From Cyanobacteria bacterium SBLK (GTDB lineage Bacteria; Cyanobacteriota; Cyanobacteriia; Cyanobacteriales; Spirulinaceae), in the NCBI GenBank assembly GCA_017746715.1, contig JAGHZQ010000069.1:1-64000 (forward strand): a stretch of DNA of 64,000 nt, given 5' to 3'. This document shows positions 35,819 through 44,916 of the stretch, in pieces. Made by a program: the position numbers and the translations under genes. The notes beneath the pieces are model-generated. The model was not told where the DNA came from, searched no databases, and saw only the letters and a program-made list of their open reading frames with translations. Each line of letters opens with the position of its first letter. Positions within the stretch are counted from its first letter, which is position 1.

Positions 35819-38026
35819 TTAACCTTCACCTCCAGGAGCATTTTGCAAATTGGTGTTTTGATTTTTTGAATAGCAAATTTTATCTTGATTAGGAAATGTA
35901 ATATCGAGACGCTTGGCAACATCGCATTTCAATGTATTGCTAGTATCTTTGTTTGTGTTAATTACTCCATCTGGTGATAGAAACTCTCTTGTTAATTGAT
36001 AGTTATAAATTGCTTTAATCCATTTATTTTTTTCTTGTATATTTCCTGTCTTTGCTGTTGCATAGTCTAAGCTATCTGACTGTTCTGCCTTCAAAACTTG
36101 TTTGAGTTCCTGAACTATTTCATTTTCTGGCAAATTTGATTCAACTTTAAGTTCATTGATGAGCGCTGTTAAATTTTGTATTGTTAAATCAAATTTTTTA
36201 TTGGCATTTGCTAGAATTTTTGTATCTATTTCATTATTTGAAATATTTGAATTAGTGGAAGTTTGAGATTGTGAATTTTTGAAATTATCTTGTTCAAAAT
36301 TGTTTTGCGAATTTTGTCTGTAAGTCGATGATGTCTTTCTTTGATTTGTGTATTGTTCTGTTGGTTCAATTTTCGTTAGTTGTGCACCTGCAAAAAAACC
36401 ACCAGAGAGCATAAAAATCATGAGAAAAATAACATATGGAAGTGGCATGATGATTTCTCCTAATTTAAGAATAAAATTTGACAATTGTTCAAAAATCCCA
36501 ACTTCTCGATTAATGTGAATTCCATAAACTTCAGAATGATATCCACGAGATCGAAGCTCAAAAACAATTTCTTTAGGGACAGCATGAAAACAAATTTGAT
36601 AAAATAATGCTGCTATTTTTGGATTTCTCAATTGAGAAAATAAATCAGCTAAAGGCTCAAATTTTTTACGAGGGTTAGCTTGAATTTGCCAAAAAATCGC
36701 AATATCTTCTAAGATTTTTTTCCAGCTTTGATCTTGAGTTGTTTGAAAATCTAAATTGTTGTTCTTTTGTCTAACAAACTGACTCATTAAACTTAAATCG
36801 TTTTCAATTTCATCCCTGACTTTCTCTTTATACCAATACCCCCAAATCCTTTGAGATGAAGCCAAAAACCAAACTACAGCAGAAACTAATTCGGGCTTAT
36901 TAATGACCCTAGGAATGAGCGATCGCACACCTCTCACAGCATTTTCTCGGCAATTCCTCAATTGCAAAAGTTGATTGGACTCGATTAAAACCTCACTTTG
37001 AAAATAGGAACAAATCTCACTTTGAAAATGAGAACAAATCTCCCAATGCTCCTTCTGTTTGCCCGATCGCGCCTTCATCCACTGGACAAACTCCGGCAAA
37101 GTTTCTGGCAAAATCATCCCTCGCAAAGTGAGTAACTTCACCATTTGCTCGCTATACAGTCCCTGGGAACGAGCCTTATCTGCTCCCTGTCCGTTAAATA
37201 TCCCCTCCCAAAACCGCTCGTCGATCGCTGGATTCTCTAAAGCATTGTCCAGCACCAGCAACGCCTCCGGTTTAACCTTCCGCGTCAACCCCTTCACCGC
37301 ATTTTTAATCGCTTGTTCCCCCGCAATAGGAGTCGTTAAACGCGGTTGCGAAGCCAAAGCACGGCGCAATAAATCCTCAGCGCGATCGCTTCCCGGTTGG
37401 ATGACTTGGAACATTCTCGGTTGCTCCAATGCCTCGACTTTAAATGCCCACGCGATCGGCCCTCCGTTACACTTCGCCATTTGTTTCGCCATCTCATTGA
37501 GACTTAAAGGCATACAACGAACCCCCGCAGGCACGATCGCCGGAGCAGCTCCCGAGAGCAACGCATCTAAATCTTCCCGTAACTGAAACCCCGTCCGGCT
37601 TTTAGGGCGATACTCATTGGGCTGTCCGACTCGCTTGGGCTGGAACGGATCGAAAATAATCCTCCGTCCCTGCTGTTTTTCCTCATTCATCCAAGCGAGA
37701 ATATTCTCTAACTGCCCTCGCCCTTCTGCCAGAAAATATCGATATAGGGATGCTCTGCGTCCGCGATCGTCTTTTTCTTTAGCGATCGCTGCGACGACAG
37801 ACCATTCCTCTCCATATCCGGATACCACTCGCCCAATCGTAGCCGGTTCGTTACCATGACCCCCTTCCCCTACAGAAAACTCGCGGTTGGTAATGGCATC
37901 TCGCAGGGCTGGCGGGATCGTGGAGAGAGTCTTATTCATGTAATCTCCTGTAAATCCCTTGGATACCCATCCCCCATCTGATGTGCGTTCGACCTGAATT
38001 CCCGTACTAAATTCGTGAATTTGCAT
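35819..38026 (-). CDS. large membrane protein resembling GTPase-associated proteins
   Basis: About 735 residues from ATG 38026 (a TTG at 38047 is the alternative; neither has a clear ribosome-binding site). The N-terminal 240 residues (RTSDGGWVSKGFTGDY, GEGGHGNEPATIGRV, ASLYRYFLAEG) look in layout like the GAP1-N domain of proteins encoded beside double-GTPases. A helical middle follows, then one membrane helix (about 520-542) and a helical tail of about 190 residues outside. It is directly downstream of three GTPase-like genes, which supports the comparison. The exact family needs a profile search. Confidence 0.6.
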   Translation of the reverse strand: MQIHEFSTGIQVERTSDGGWVSKGFTGDYMNKTLSTIPPALRDAITNREFSVGEGGHGNEPATIGRVVSGYGEEWSVVAAIAKEKDDRGRRASLYRYFLAEGRGQLENILAWMNEEKQQGRRIIFDPFQPKRVGQPNEYRPKSRTGFQLREDLDALLSGAAPAIVPAGVRCMPLSLNEMAKQMAKCNGGPIAWAFKVEALEQPRMFQVIQPGSDRAEDLLRRALASQPRLTTPIAGEQAIKNAVKGLTRKVKPEALLVLDNALENPAIDERFWEGIFNGQGADKARSQGLYSEQMVKLLTLRGMILPETLPEFVQWMKARSGKQKEHWEICSHFQSEICSYFQSEVLIESNQLLQLRNCRENAVRGVRSLIPRVINKPELVSAVVWFLASSQRIWGYWYKEKVRDEIENDLSLMSQFVRQKNNNLDFQTTQDQSWKKILEDIAIFWQIQANPRKKFEPLADLFSQLRNPKIAALFYQICFHAVPKEIVFELRSRGYHSEVYGIHINREVGIFEQLSNFILKLGEIIMPLPYVIFLMIFMLSGGFFAGAQLTKIEPTEQYTNQRKTSSTYRQNSQNNFEQDNFKNSQSQTSTNSNISNNEIDTKILANANKKFDLTIQNLTALINELKVESNLPENEIVQELKQVLKAEQSDSLDYATAKTGNIQEKNKWIKAIYNYQLTREFLSPDGVINTNKDTSNTLKCDVAKRLDITFPNQDKICYSKNQNTNLQNAPGGEG

Positions 38027-38062
38027 GGTTTTACTGTTTAACTGCAAAATGTGAATGAGAAA

Positions 38063-38968
38063 CTATTCCCGCTCTAACTCTCGATAGCGATCGCCAGTAC
38101 AGAGCCAATAAATCGGAGCAACCAAGCCAAAAGGCCGCCATCGCCTCGGATCCTTAATCACTGAAGTCGTTCCTTGGCGATCGCGGGTTAACTTTTTCGA
38201 GTTGGGTTGGGTAAACTCCCGACCCAAAACCCCAAAGGCAGAAGTCGCAAAGTATTCCACCGTGCCATTCCCCAAACTCGCCCAACCCTCCAATTTGTGA
38301 CGGGTCTGAGGAAAACGCGCCTCGGCAATTTTTCGCGGATCGTGGCGATTCACCCATAACTGCTCGATTTCGCATTTCGTCATCGTGAAGGCGATCCGCT
38401 TCATTTTTCCACCCCCATCCACGGCATTTAATGCCCCGAGTAACTTATCTAACCCCCGCGCATAATCTGCATCCTTGCGCGGAGCCGTTCCATCTACCAA
38501 AAACATCAACCCCGTCGCGGCTCGACAATCCTCGAGGTAACTTTTCAGCTTGGCATCTCCACTTTTGTGAACGACATCGGCGAAAAATTCCCCCGCGTAA
38601 TCCTTGCAACCAACGGTCAGCTTGAGAATTTTGGGAAATAATCCGGTTTTGGTAGAAGAGAGAGATTTAACGGCGATGCTGAGGAGATAATCCTTCACAT
38701 CATCCGCACTGGCATTAAGATCCGTCGGCGGCAATTCCAACCCCTGCTCCAAAATATTCCGCGCTTGATTAATCAACTCCTGTGCCTCTTCATTGACCGG
38801 AGTGACATCTTGTACTGGACTGCTGGAGTCAGCATTCGGCCAGTAAGCCAGAGAAGCCATATACGCCGTCTTTCCCGAAGCGCGATCGCCGATAACCCGC
38901 AAAGTTGCCTCGGCATCCAAGAAGGTTGGCACTTCTTCACTTTTGTTTTTCAACCATTTCAAAATCAT
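38063..38968 (-). CDS. GTPase, double-GTPase-like
   Basis: A 301-residue P-loop protein. GDRASGKT (27-34) is the P-loop, DYAGEFF is the G3-like motif (D-x-x-G-E), and FTMTKCE is a G4-like motif with Cys in place of the usual N/TKxD Asp context. This signature matches double-GTPase (DO-GTPase) proteins of bacterial conflict systems better than Ras-type GTPases. It lies 5 bp after a paralogue and 36 bp before the GAP1-like gene. Confidence 0.75.
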   Translation of the reverse strand: MILKWLKNKSEEVPTFLDAEATLRVIGDRASGKTAYMASLAYWPNADSSSPVQDVTPVNEEAQELINQARNILEQGLELPPTDLNASADDVKDYLLSIAVKSLSSTKTGLFPKILKLTVGCKDYAGEFFADVVHKSGDAKLKSYLEDCRAATGLMFLVDGTAPRKDADYARGLDKLLGALNAVDGGGKMKRIAFTMTKCEIEQLWVNRHDPRKIAEARFPQTRHKLEGWASLGNGTVEYFATSAFGVLGREFTQPNSKKLTRDRQGTTSVIKDPRRWRPFGLVAPIYWLCTGDRYRELERE

Positions 38969-38973
38969 GAGTT

Positions 38974-39774
38974 TTATCCTTTACTGAGCCAATAGAGCGG
39001 TTCGAGCAAGTTGTACGGTTTCCAATCAGAAACCTTTCGCAAAGTTGAGGCTTGACCGGATTTCCCCCGATCGTCGATGCGGTTGGGTCGGGGATCGTTG
39101 CGTTTCAATACACCAAAGGTAGAAATGGCATAAAAGCGAATATTTTTCGGCGCAACTTTCCTTCGCAAGGTTGTCGTTGTCTTGCTCAAATGTCTCTGAA
39201 ATAGGTCGGTTTCGGGATCTAAGCGTCCCGGCCACAGTTCCCCGCGCTCGCATTTGCTCATCGCAACTGCCAAGCGCAGATCGTGAGTGCGATCGCGAGC
39301 ATCCATTAACTCCAAAAAACGACTGATGATACGGTTGTAATGGTTATCCGTCCCTTTGACCCAATCGGAAAACAGGATCAAACAGCCTTCTACATCTTTG
39401 CGAAAACATTCCTCGATAAATTCCTCTTGAATTGCATCATTGGCATGGGGATCGGCAATGTTCTCGAACACTTCACCGGGATAATCTTTAAACACCAATT
39501 GAAATTTTTCTGGGTTCAAGCGCGGGAATTTTCTAATGGAGATTTTAAAAGAATAATCCGGTAAAGTATCCACGGAAGTAACTTCCGTCGGCTCAAAGGC
39601 TTCTCCTTGACAGATAATATTTTCTGCTCTGTCTGCAATTTTTTGCGAATCTTCATTTAAAGGCGTAATCGTCAGTCCTTTTGAACTTTTATAGTGTTCG
39701 CGTTTGTAGGCTAAAGCCGCTAAATAGGTAGTTTTTCCTGAAGCACGCGGACCGATAACGCAAATATTCCCCAT
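38974..39774 (-). CDS. GTPase, double-GTPase-like
   Basis: A 266-residue paralogue of the next gene. P-loop GPRASGKT (8-15), DYPGEVF as G3 and AMSKCERGELW as G4. No membrane segment is visible, so it is a cytosolic partner. Tandem paralogous GTPases with a GAP-like protein are typical of GTPase-centred conflict systems; the direct partner is not proven. Confidence 0.78.
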   Translation of the reverse strand: MGNICVIGPRASGKTTYLAALAYKREHYKSSKGLTITPLNEDSQKIADRAENIICQGEAFEPTEVTSVDTLPDYSFKISIRKFPRLNPEKFQLVFKDYPGEVFENIADPHANDAIQEEFIEECFRKDVEGCLILFSDWVKGTDNHYNRIISRFLELMDARDRTHDLRLAVAMSKCERGELWPGRLDPETDLFQRHLSKTTTTLRRKVAPKNIRFYAISTFGVLKRNDPRPNRIDDRGKSGQASTLRKVSDWKPYNLLEPLYWLSKG

Positions 39775-39786
39775 GATTTTCTCCTT

Positions 39787-40539
39787 TTAATTGGCCAAGA
39801 AACTTCCCAGATAAATCCAAGGCAATTCCAATAAATGGCGATTATGAATGCTGGTAATAAAACAGCGAACTGCCAACCCAGAAATGTTTTGATTAAGTTG
39901 TTCGATTTGCTTTTGAACCGGTGCAAAATAGCGCTGCATCACGTAAGCATTGCGTTTTTGCCATGTCATGGGAGAGCGGTTGGGAATATAAGCCAGACGA
40001 GAGGCTTCTTTATTCACATCGCAAAAAAGATCGGCTTTGTTCAAGCAAAGAACGAGATGGCGAACTTTAGAACAGTCTTGCCGGAAAAATTTAACCCATC
40101 GTTCAAAGCGATTGCACCATTGCTGTTGAGTGATGTAGTCTTCGCGATTTGCACCCGATACGATCTCGCGATAAGGAGGAACAACCAAAAGAATTCCTTC
40201 ACTCTCAACAATACTATTGAGGAATTTTTGCCATTCAAGTTGATTTTCATCTACCCGTTGCCAATAAGTACGCCAGATTTCACCGGGAGTATCGAGCCAC
40301 TCTAATAAAATCTCTTTTTTTCCTGTTGGCAATTGTACTTGAATTTCTAAAGCACGATCGTAAATCGCTTGTACTGCATCTGTTGCTCTAGTTTGGCCTG
40401 TGGTTTCATCATAAAGCAATGCTTTGAGATTTTCATAATCTGGATGAGTGACTGTAACGTATTGACTGGATGGGTTTGCCAGTTCTAGTGCTAGAGAAGT
40501 TTTCCCAGTTGCGCGATCGCCAATGTAAATCACTCCCAT
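39787..40539 (-). CDS. GTPase-like P-loop NTPase, first gene of the block
   Basis: A 250-residue protein with IGDRATGKT near the N-terminus, LDTPGEIW as the G3 motif and LCLNKADLF as a proper NKxD G4 motif, so GTP specificity is more convincing than in the other two. The ATG at 40539 has a strong AGGAGG 8 nt upstream; a GTG at 40548 is the other choice. As the first gene of the 23-kb block it may be preceded by the promoter in 40549-41044. Confidence 0.78.
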   Translation of the reverse strand: MGVIYIGDRATGKTSLALELANPSSQYVTVTHPDYENLKALLYDETTGQTRATDAVQAIYDRALEIQVQLPTGKKEILLEWLDTPGEIWRTYWQRVDENQLEWQKFLNSIVESEGILLVVPPYREIVSGANREDYITQQQWCNRFERWVKFFRQDCSKVRHLVLCLNKADLFCDVNKEASRLAYIPNRSPMTWQKRNAYVMQRYFAPVQKQIEQLNQNISGLAVRCFITSIHNRHLLELPWIYLGSFLAN

Positions 40540-40782
40540 TATCACCACCTCCTCAATTGCTTTGATTTACAGTAGTAGCTTTGTTTTGATTAATGCGAGA
40601 TCTGTTTTATGCACCTCGTTCGATTTGAATAATTTAAAAGCGTTCAAATACACTTTCTCTTTTTTCCAGAAGTTTCAGGAAATTTTAGATTTTCTTTGTA
40701 TTGTTTGGGAACAAATCGAGCCGACCTCTTCTAGTAACCGATCCGGGTTCTAGTAACTTCTAGGAAGGAGAAGATTGCATTT

Positions 40783-40818
40783 ATGCGCTTGTTAACAGAA
40801 CTTCATAAAAGAACATAA
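40783..40818 (+). CDS. candidate 11-residue micro-ORF, copy 1
   Basis: ATG to TAA encodes MRLLTELHKRT. AAGGAG lies 12 nt upstream (40765-40770). It is duplicated exactly in the next repeat. Translation is unproven; spacing is somewhat long. Confidence 0.3.
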   Translation: MRLLTELHKRT

Positions 40819-40887
40819 GAACTATCCAATCCAACCCAGAGAAAGTTAACTGCTCTAGTAACTTCTAGGAAGGAGAAGATTGCATTT

Positions 40888-40923
40888 ATGCGCTTGTTAA
40901 CAGAACTTCATAAAAGAACATAA
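40888..40923 (+). CDS. candidate 11-residue micro-ORF, copy 2
   Basis: Identical peptide MRLLTELHKRT, with the same AAGGAG upstream, in the second 105-bp unit. Confidence 0.3.
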   Translation: MRLLTELHKRT

Positions 40924-40992
40924 GAACTATCCAATCCAACCCAGAGAAAGTTAATTGCTCTAATTATTGCTTGGAGGAAAAATATTGGGTTT

Positions 40993-41019
40993 ATGCAATT
41001 TTCGAAAAAATCTTTTTGA
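40993..41019 (+). CDS. candidate 8-residue micro-ORF in the third, diverged unit
   Basis: ATG to TGA encodes MQFSKKSF, with GGAGG at 40973-40977. The peptide differs, but the arrangement of ribosome-binding site plus micro-ORF is retained. Confidence 0.25.
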   Translation: MQFSKKSF

Positions 41020-41044
41020 GGATACAAAAAACGAAAAATATCTG

Positions 41045-41506
41045 CTATTCGATTGACTCAAACTCAAGCAAAGAAAATAACTCGTGCAATCGTTCAATAT
41101 TCATGAGATACAAATAACCGATTAAAGTTTCCCAACCCGTGGCTTGTTGATAAACCTCTGCATCGAGACGTTGGGGCTTGCGGTTGACGGCGTTGCGTCC
41201 TTGACGAACGATCTCTTTTTCTGACTCTGTTAAATGTTCAAAAATAAATTGTAATTGTTCTGCCTGACTCTCAGCGCGAACTCTAGCAACTACACGATTG
41301 TGATAATCAGAAATCCGGCGAGGGGGCAATAAAAAATAAGTTCTAATATAAAGTTCGTAAACTGCATCCCCTAAATAAGCCAAAGCCGCAGGAGATAAAC
41401 GTTCGATCTGAAAAGGGAAAACAACGCGATCGCTCATCGATTGCAAGCGATCGCCTTTCCAGTCTCGAACATCCTTCACATTTTCTGCTGACGGCTCTTC
41501 TACCAA
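41045..41506 (-). CDS. mrnC: mini-ribonuclease III
   Basis: A 153-residue RNase III-type protein lacking a dsRNA-binding domain, as in Mini-III. It matures 23S rRNA ends in Bacillus; a cyanobacterial role in RNA processing is likely. LSPAALAYLGDAVYELYIR carries the conserved catalytic aspartate, and LDAEVYQQATGWETLIGYLY holds the second acidic helix. The start is a TTG at 41506, supported by AGGAAG 8 nt upstream; ATG at 41437 would give 130 residues. Confidence 0.88.
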   Translation of the reverse strand: MVEEPSAENVKDVRDWKGDRLQSMSDRVVFPFQIERLSPAALAYLGDAVYELYIRTYFLLPPRRISDYHNRVVARVRAESQAEQLQFIFEHLTESEKEIVRQGRNAVNRKPQRLDAEVYQQATGWETLIGYLYLMNIERLHELFSLLEFESIE

Positions 41507-41564
41507 GGTGTTTACTTCCTATCAATGCGATCGCTAGAAAGAGGACTTCCTCAAAGCAAAATCC

Positions 41565-41930
41565 TTATTTTCCTTTCTTATCCGACTTGCTAACATTGGC
41601 GATCGCCGCATCCAAATTCTCTTGGAGAGAAAGAAATTTTTCCAAACGCACGAGTTTGACGGTTTGCGTCACCCGAGCGTTAGTTACGATTTGCAAGCTA
41701 CCACCAGCAGTCTGAGCTTTTTTCACGAGTTGCACCAAAGCCCCCAAACCCGAACTATCCACAAAGTCAATTTGAGATAAAACTAAAATGACATGATGCG
41801 GACCTTCCTCAATATGAGTACCGAGAACTTTTCGGAAAGTGGGTTCAGAAAACGCATCGAGCAATCCGGTCAGCCGGAAGATTTGGTATGTTTCTTGAAT
41901 TTCCCGCGTGCCTCTCAAGCTCACGGTCAA
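41565..41930 (-). CDS. STAS-domain anti-sigma factor antagonist
   Basis: A 121-residue STAS protein. The loop VDSSGLGAL contains the serine that is phosphorylated in SpoIIAA/RsbV-type antagonists. Its partner kinase and phosphatase are not adjacent; the SpoIIE-type phosphatase at 2606-4315 could be a partner at a distance, which is speculation. The gene is 58 bp from mini-RNase III and read in the same direction. Confidence 0.88.
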   Translation of the reverse strand: MTVSLRGTREIQETYQIFRLTGLLDAFSEPTFRKVLGTHIEEGPHHVILVLSQIDFVDSSGLGALVQLVKKAQTAGGSLQIVTNARVTQTVKLVRLEKFLSLQENLDAAIANVSKSDKKGK

Positions 41931-42082
41931 ATTGAGTTGCTCTGGAATAACAGCCTCCTCACTACAGAGTAGGAATTCAATGCTTTAGTATAGCCATTAT
42001 TGGCAATTTTTGGGGGATCGAATCGGGAATTAATCATGGGAAGAATACCCTTACCGTTTAAGCGCGTGTAGGGGCGATCGCT

Positions 42083-43222
42083 TCACTTCTTATGCTCCCG
42101 CATCAATTGCACGAAGCGATCGAACAGATAATCGGCATCGTGGGGTCCCGGACTGGCTTCGGGATGATACTGCACCGAGAAAAAGGGTAGCGTTTTATGG
42201 CGCAATCCTGCCACGGTTTTATCGTTGAGATTGAAATGGGTGATTTCGATATCTTCTCCCAAAGATTCCGCCGTCACTGCAAAACCGTGATTTTGACTGG
42301 TAATTTCAACTTGCCGATCCAATCCGCAGGGTTGATTTAAACCGCGATGGCCGAATTTGAGCTTAAAGGTTTCCGCTCCCAAAGACAAGCCGAGAATTTG
42401 ATGCCCCATGCAGATTCCAAACATGGGCTTTTGGCTTTCTCGCAAGACTTTCACCGTTTCGATCCCCTCCTGCACCGCCGAGGGATCCCCCGGTCCGTTG
42501 GAGAGAAAGATACCATCGGGATCGAGAGCCAAAATTTCCTCGGGGGGCGTACTGGCAGGAAGGACGGTAATTTGACAGCCATAGCTCGCCAGTCGTCGGA
42601 GGATATTGCGCTTGACTCCAAAATCGAGGGCGACGACTTTTAAGAGGTCTTCAGAGCCGTCCGGACTTGCAGCAAATTCCCATCCCGCCAAGGTTTTTTC
42701 CTGCCATTCGTAGGCCGCTTTTGCCGTCACTTCCTTAACCAAATTCAAACCCGCCATACGGGGAGCGGCTTGCACTTCATGCAGGAGTTTGTCCGGGTCG
42801 AGAATTTCCGTAGAGATGCCCCCATTCATGGCCCCAGTAGAGCGAATTTTGCGGGTTAGGGCGCGGGTATCGATGCCATAAATTCCCGGAATGCCGTGCT
42901 GTTTGAGGTAATCCGGCAAGGATTGAACCGATCGCCAATTGCTGGGACGATAGCAGATATTGCGAGCGATCGCGGCTTTGATTTGGGGGCGATCGGATTC
43001 TTCATCCTCGGGGGTGACTCCCGTATTGCCCAATTCGGGATAAGTAAAAACAATCAATTGACCGCAATAACTGGGGTCGGTTAAAACTTCTTGATAGCCG
43101 CTCATCCCCGTATTGAAGACAACTTCGCCGATGGCGGTACCGGACGCGCCAAAAGCAAAGCCTTGATAGATGCTGCCATCGGCAAGGACGAGGAGTGCGG
43201 GATTAGCCTGAGAAAGTGGCAT
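42083..43222 (-). CDS. carA: carbamoyl-phosphate synthase small subunit
   Basis: A 379-residue glutaminase subunit supplying ammonia for carbamoyl phosphate in arginine and pyrimidine synthesis. The N-terminal CarA-specific domain ([11 protein letters not shown], ...[17 protein letters not shown]) is followed by a class I glutamine amidotransferase with the cysteine in FGICMGHQ and the His/Glu pair in [10 protein letters not shown]. The length is normal. carB is not adjacent, as is common in cyanobacteria. Confidence 0.96.
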   Translation of the reverse strand: MPLSQANPALLVLADGSIYQGFAFGASGTAIGEVVFNTGMSGYQEVLTDPSYCGQLIVFTYPELGNTGVTPEDEESDRPQIKAAIARNICYRPSNWRSVQSLPDYLKQHGIPGIYGIDTRALTRKIRSTGAMNGGISTEILDPDKLLHEVQAAPRMAGLNLVKEVTAKAAYEWQEKTLAGWEFAASPDGSEDLLKVVALDFGVKRNILRRLASYGCQITVLPASTPPEEILALDPDGIFLSNGPGDPSAVQEGIETVKVLRESQKPMFGICMGHQILGLSLGAETFKLKFGHRGLNQPCGLDRQVEITSQNHGFAVTAESLGEDIEITHFNLNDKTVAGLRHKTLPFFSVQYHPEASPGPHDADYLFDRFVQLMREHKK

Positions 43223-43372
43223 AAGGGTAATTTGACAAGATAGAAATTTTTAGTTAAATGACATTCTATCTTCGATTCTTCATTCTTCATCTCTCTTCCT
43301 CTATCCCTTTATAATTCCTTTCTAGTTCTCCACTCGTTACTCGTTACTCATTACTTTTTCCTCTCAACTCCC

Positions 43373-44422
43373 ATGACTCCCAAAAACTTTTTTCTTCGCA
43401 ATATTTGGTATTACGGCTTACCCGGAACTCGCCTCAAACGGGGAAAGATTTTAGCCAAGACTTTATTGGGAGAGCCGATTTTATTCGGTCGCCGTCAAGA
43501 TGGGCGCGTTTTTGCCCTGCGAGATATCTGCCCCCATCGTGCCATTCCCCTCAGTTGCGGGCGTTTTGATGGTACGGAGGTAGAATGCTGCTATCATGGC
43601 TGGCGTTTTGATGGAGAAGGAAATTGTACGGCAATTCCGGCTTTGGTAGAAGGACAAACTCTCGATCTCAAACGGTTCGGAGTACAATCCTATCCCGTCA
43701 AAGAAGTTCAGGGCAATATTTGGATTTATATACCGGATGCGACCCACCCCCAAGAACCCAATGTAGATGTGCCTAGGGTGGCCGAATTTGGCGATCGCCC
43801 TTATCAATTTCTCATGACCATAAATTTCCCTTGTTTTGTGGATCATGCGGTAGTGGGGTTAATGGATCCGGCGCACTCTCCTTTTGTCCATCGGGCGTGG
43901 TGGTGGCGGACAGAAGGCAATTTCCAAGAACAGGCGCGGCTTTTCATCCCTTCCCTTTACGGGTTTACCATGGCTCGCCATAAAATCGATATCGTTACCC
44001 CCATGTATCGTTTTTTAGCGGGGGGGAGGGTGCCCGAAACCGAGATTTCTTTTCGCTTGCCCGGGGTTCGCATTGAAGAGTTGCGATCGGGAAATGCGAT
44101 TATTACCAATTTAACGGCGGTTACGCCCCTTACAGAAAGGGAAACCGAGGTCAATTTTGTCGCTTATTGGACGATGCCTTGGTTAACGCCGTTAGTTCCT
44201 TTGCTGCGTCCTTTCGCGAAAGCCTTTCTCAATCAAGATCGCCGCGTGGTCATCCAACAACAAGCGGGTTTGCAATACGATCCGCCCCTCATGTTAATCA
44301 ATGATGCCGATACCCAAGCAAAATGGTACTACCAAGCCAAACATGAATTCTTCCGAGCGGTTGTAGAAGGTCGCCAATTCGAGAATCCTGTCAAAGAACG
44401 GGTGTTAAGGTGGCGGGGATAA
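43373..44422 (+). CDS. Rieske-type oxygenase, pheophorbide a oxygenase-like
   Basis: A 349-residue iron oxygenase. The N-terminal Rieske [2Fe-2S] domain has CPHRAIPL and CCYHGW as its Cys/His pairs. The catalytic domain has a mononuclear iron motif MDPAHSPFVH (D-x2-H-x4-H). The relatives are aromatic ring-hydroxylating and PaO/Tic55-type oxygenases; the substrate here is unknown, possibly a chlorophyll or carotenoid derivative. No clear ribosome-binding site precedes the ATG. The upstream gap has a TCGTTACTCATTACT heptamer-like tract. Confidence 0.88.
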   Translation: MTPKNFFLRNIWYYGLPGTRLKRGKILAKTLLGEPILFGRRQDGRVFALRDICPHRAIPLSCGRFDGTEVECCYHGWRFDGEGNCTAIPALVEGQTLDLKRFGVQSYPVKEVQGNIWIYIPDATHPQEPNVDVPRVAEFGDRPYQFLMTINFPCFVDHAVVGLMDPAHSPFVHRAWWWRTEGNFQEQARLFIPSLYGFTMARHKIDIVTPMYRFLAGGRVPETEISFRLPGVRIEELRSGNAIITNLTAVTPLTERETEVNFVAYWTMPWLTPLVPLLRPFAKAFLNQDRRVVIQQQAGLQYDPPLMLINDADTQAKWYYQAKHEFFRAVVEGRQFENPVKERVLRWRG

Positions 44423-44594
44423 GTTGATGAGGATAAGATAATATTAAGAAAGAAGATAACAAGTATAAACATCTATATTTCGTCATTCCCAGCGATCGCA
44501 AATACTTCAACAAAACCCCCGGCCGGCAACCCACTCCACACCCCCAAAATCGATCCCTCCAGAGGGGGGTTGAGGGGTTGGAGGGAAGAAGGGA

Positions 44595-44634
44595 GCTCGA
44601 TAACCAATAACTAATAACCAATAACCACTAATAA
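44595..44634. repeat. AACCAATAACTAAT-type short repeats
   Basis: Imperfect tandem TAACCAA/TAACTAA units upstream of the sigma factor gene, of STRR type. The rest of 44423-44916 holds a G-rich hairpin-like stretch (about 44550-44590) and no gene I can support; the sigma factor promoter must lie in its right part. Confidence 0.6.
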
Positions 44635-44916
44635 TCTTTATCTTTACAACAATCTCAAACCAACTTTATCTCGATCCTTCCCCGAATCACGGATCGGAGT
44701 GATGTAGATTATTTTGGTTCTTGATGAACATCACCCCACCCAAAGAATCGCATCACCCAATCAAAACGGGCGCATCTCTATACTTGAAGATAAGGGGATT
44801 GATTGTTGCAAACCCTTACGGGGGTTGATTCAGAGTGCGGTTGCTAGCGTGGGGACTGACGCAAAACCAGTTCTTACCTTTCCCCGATTTTCACCGATCG
44901 CCAGCGAGAAGTTATT

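Larger units (their letters stand above)
40750..40959. repeat. two tandem 105-bp repeats
   Basis: Two 105-bp copies (40750-40854, 40855-40959) differ at one base. A shorter, diverged third unit begins at about 40960. Each unit contains a Shine-Dalgarno-like sequence and a tiny ORF on the plus strand. Within 40549-41044 nothing else resembling a gene is seen. Confidence 0.9.

Noticed and set aside
40562-40753. A 63-residue plus-strand open frame near the GTPase operon start
   Set aside because: No Shine-Dalgarno or family resemblance; composition is that of AT-rich intergenic DNA.
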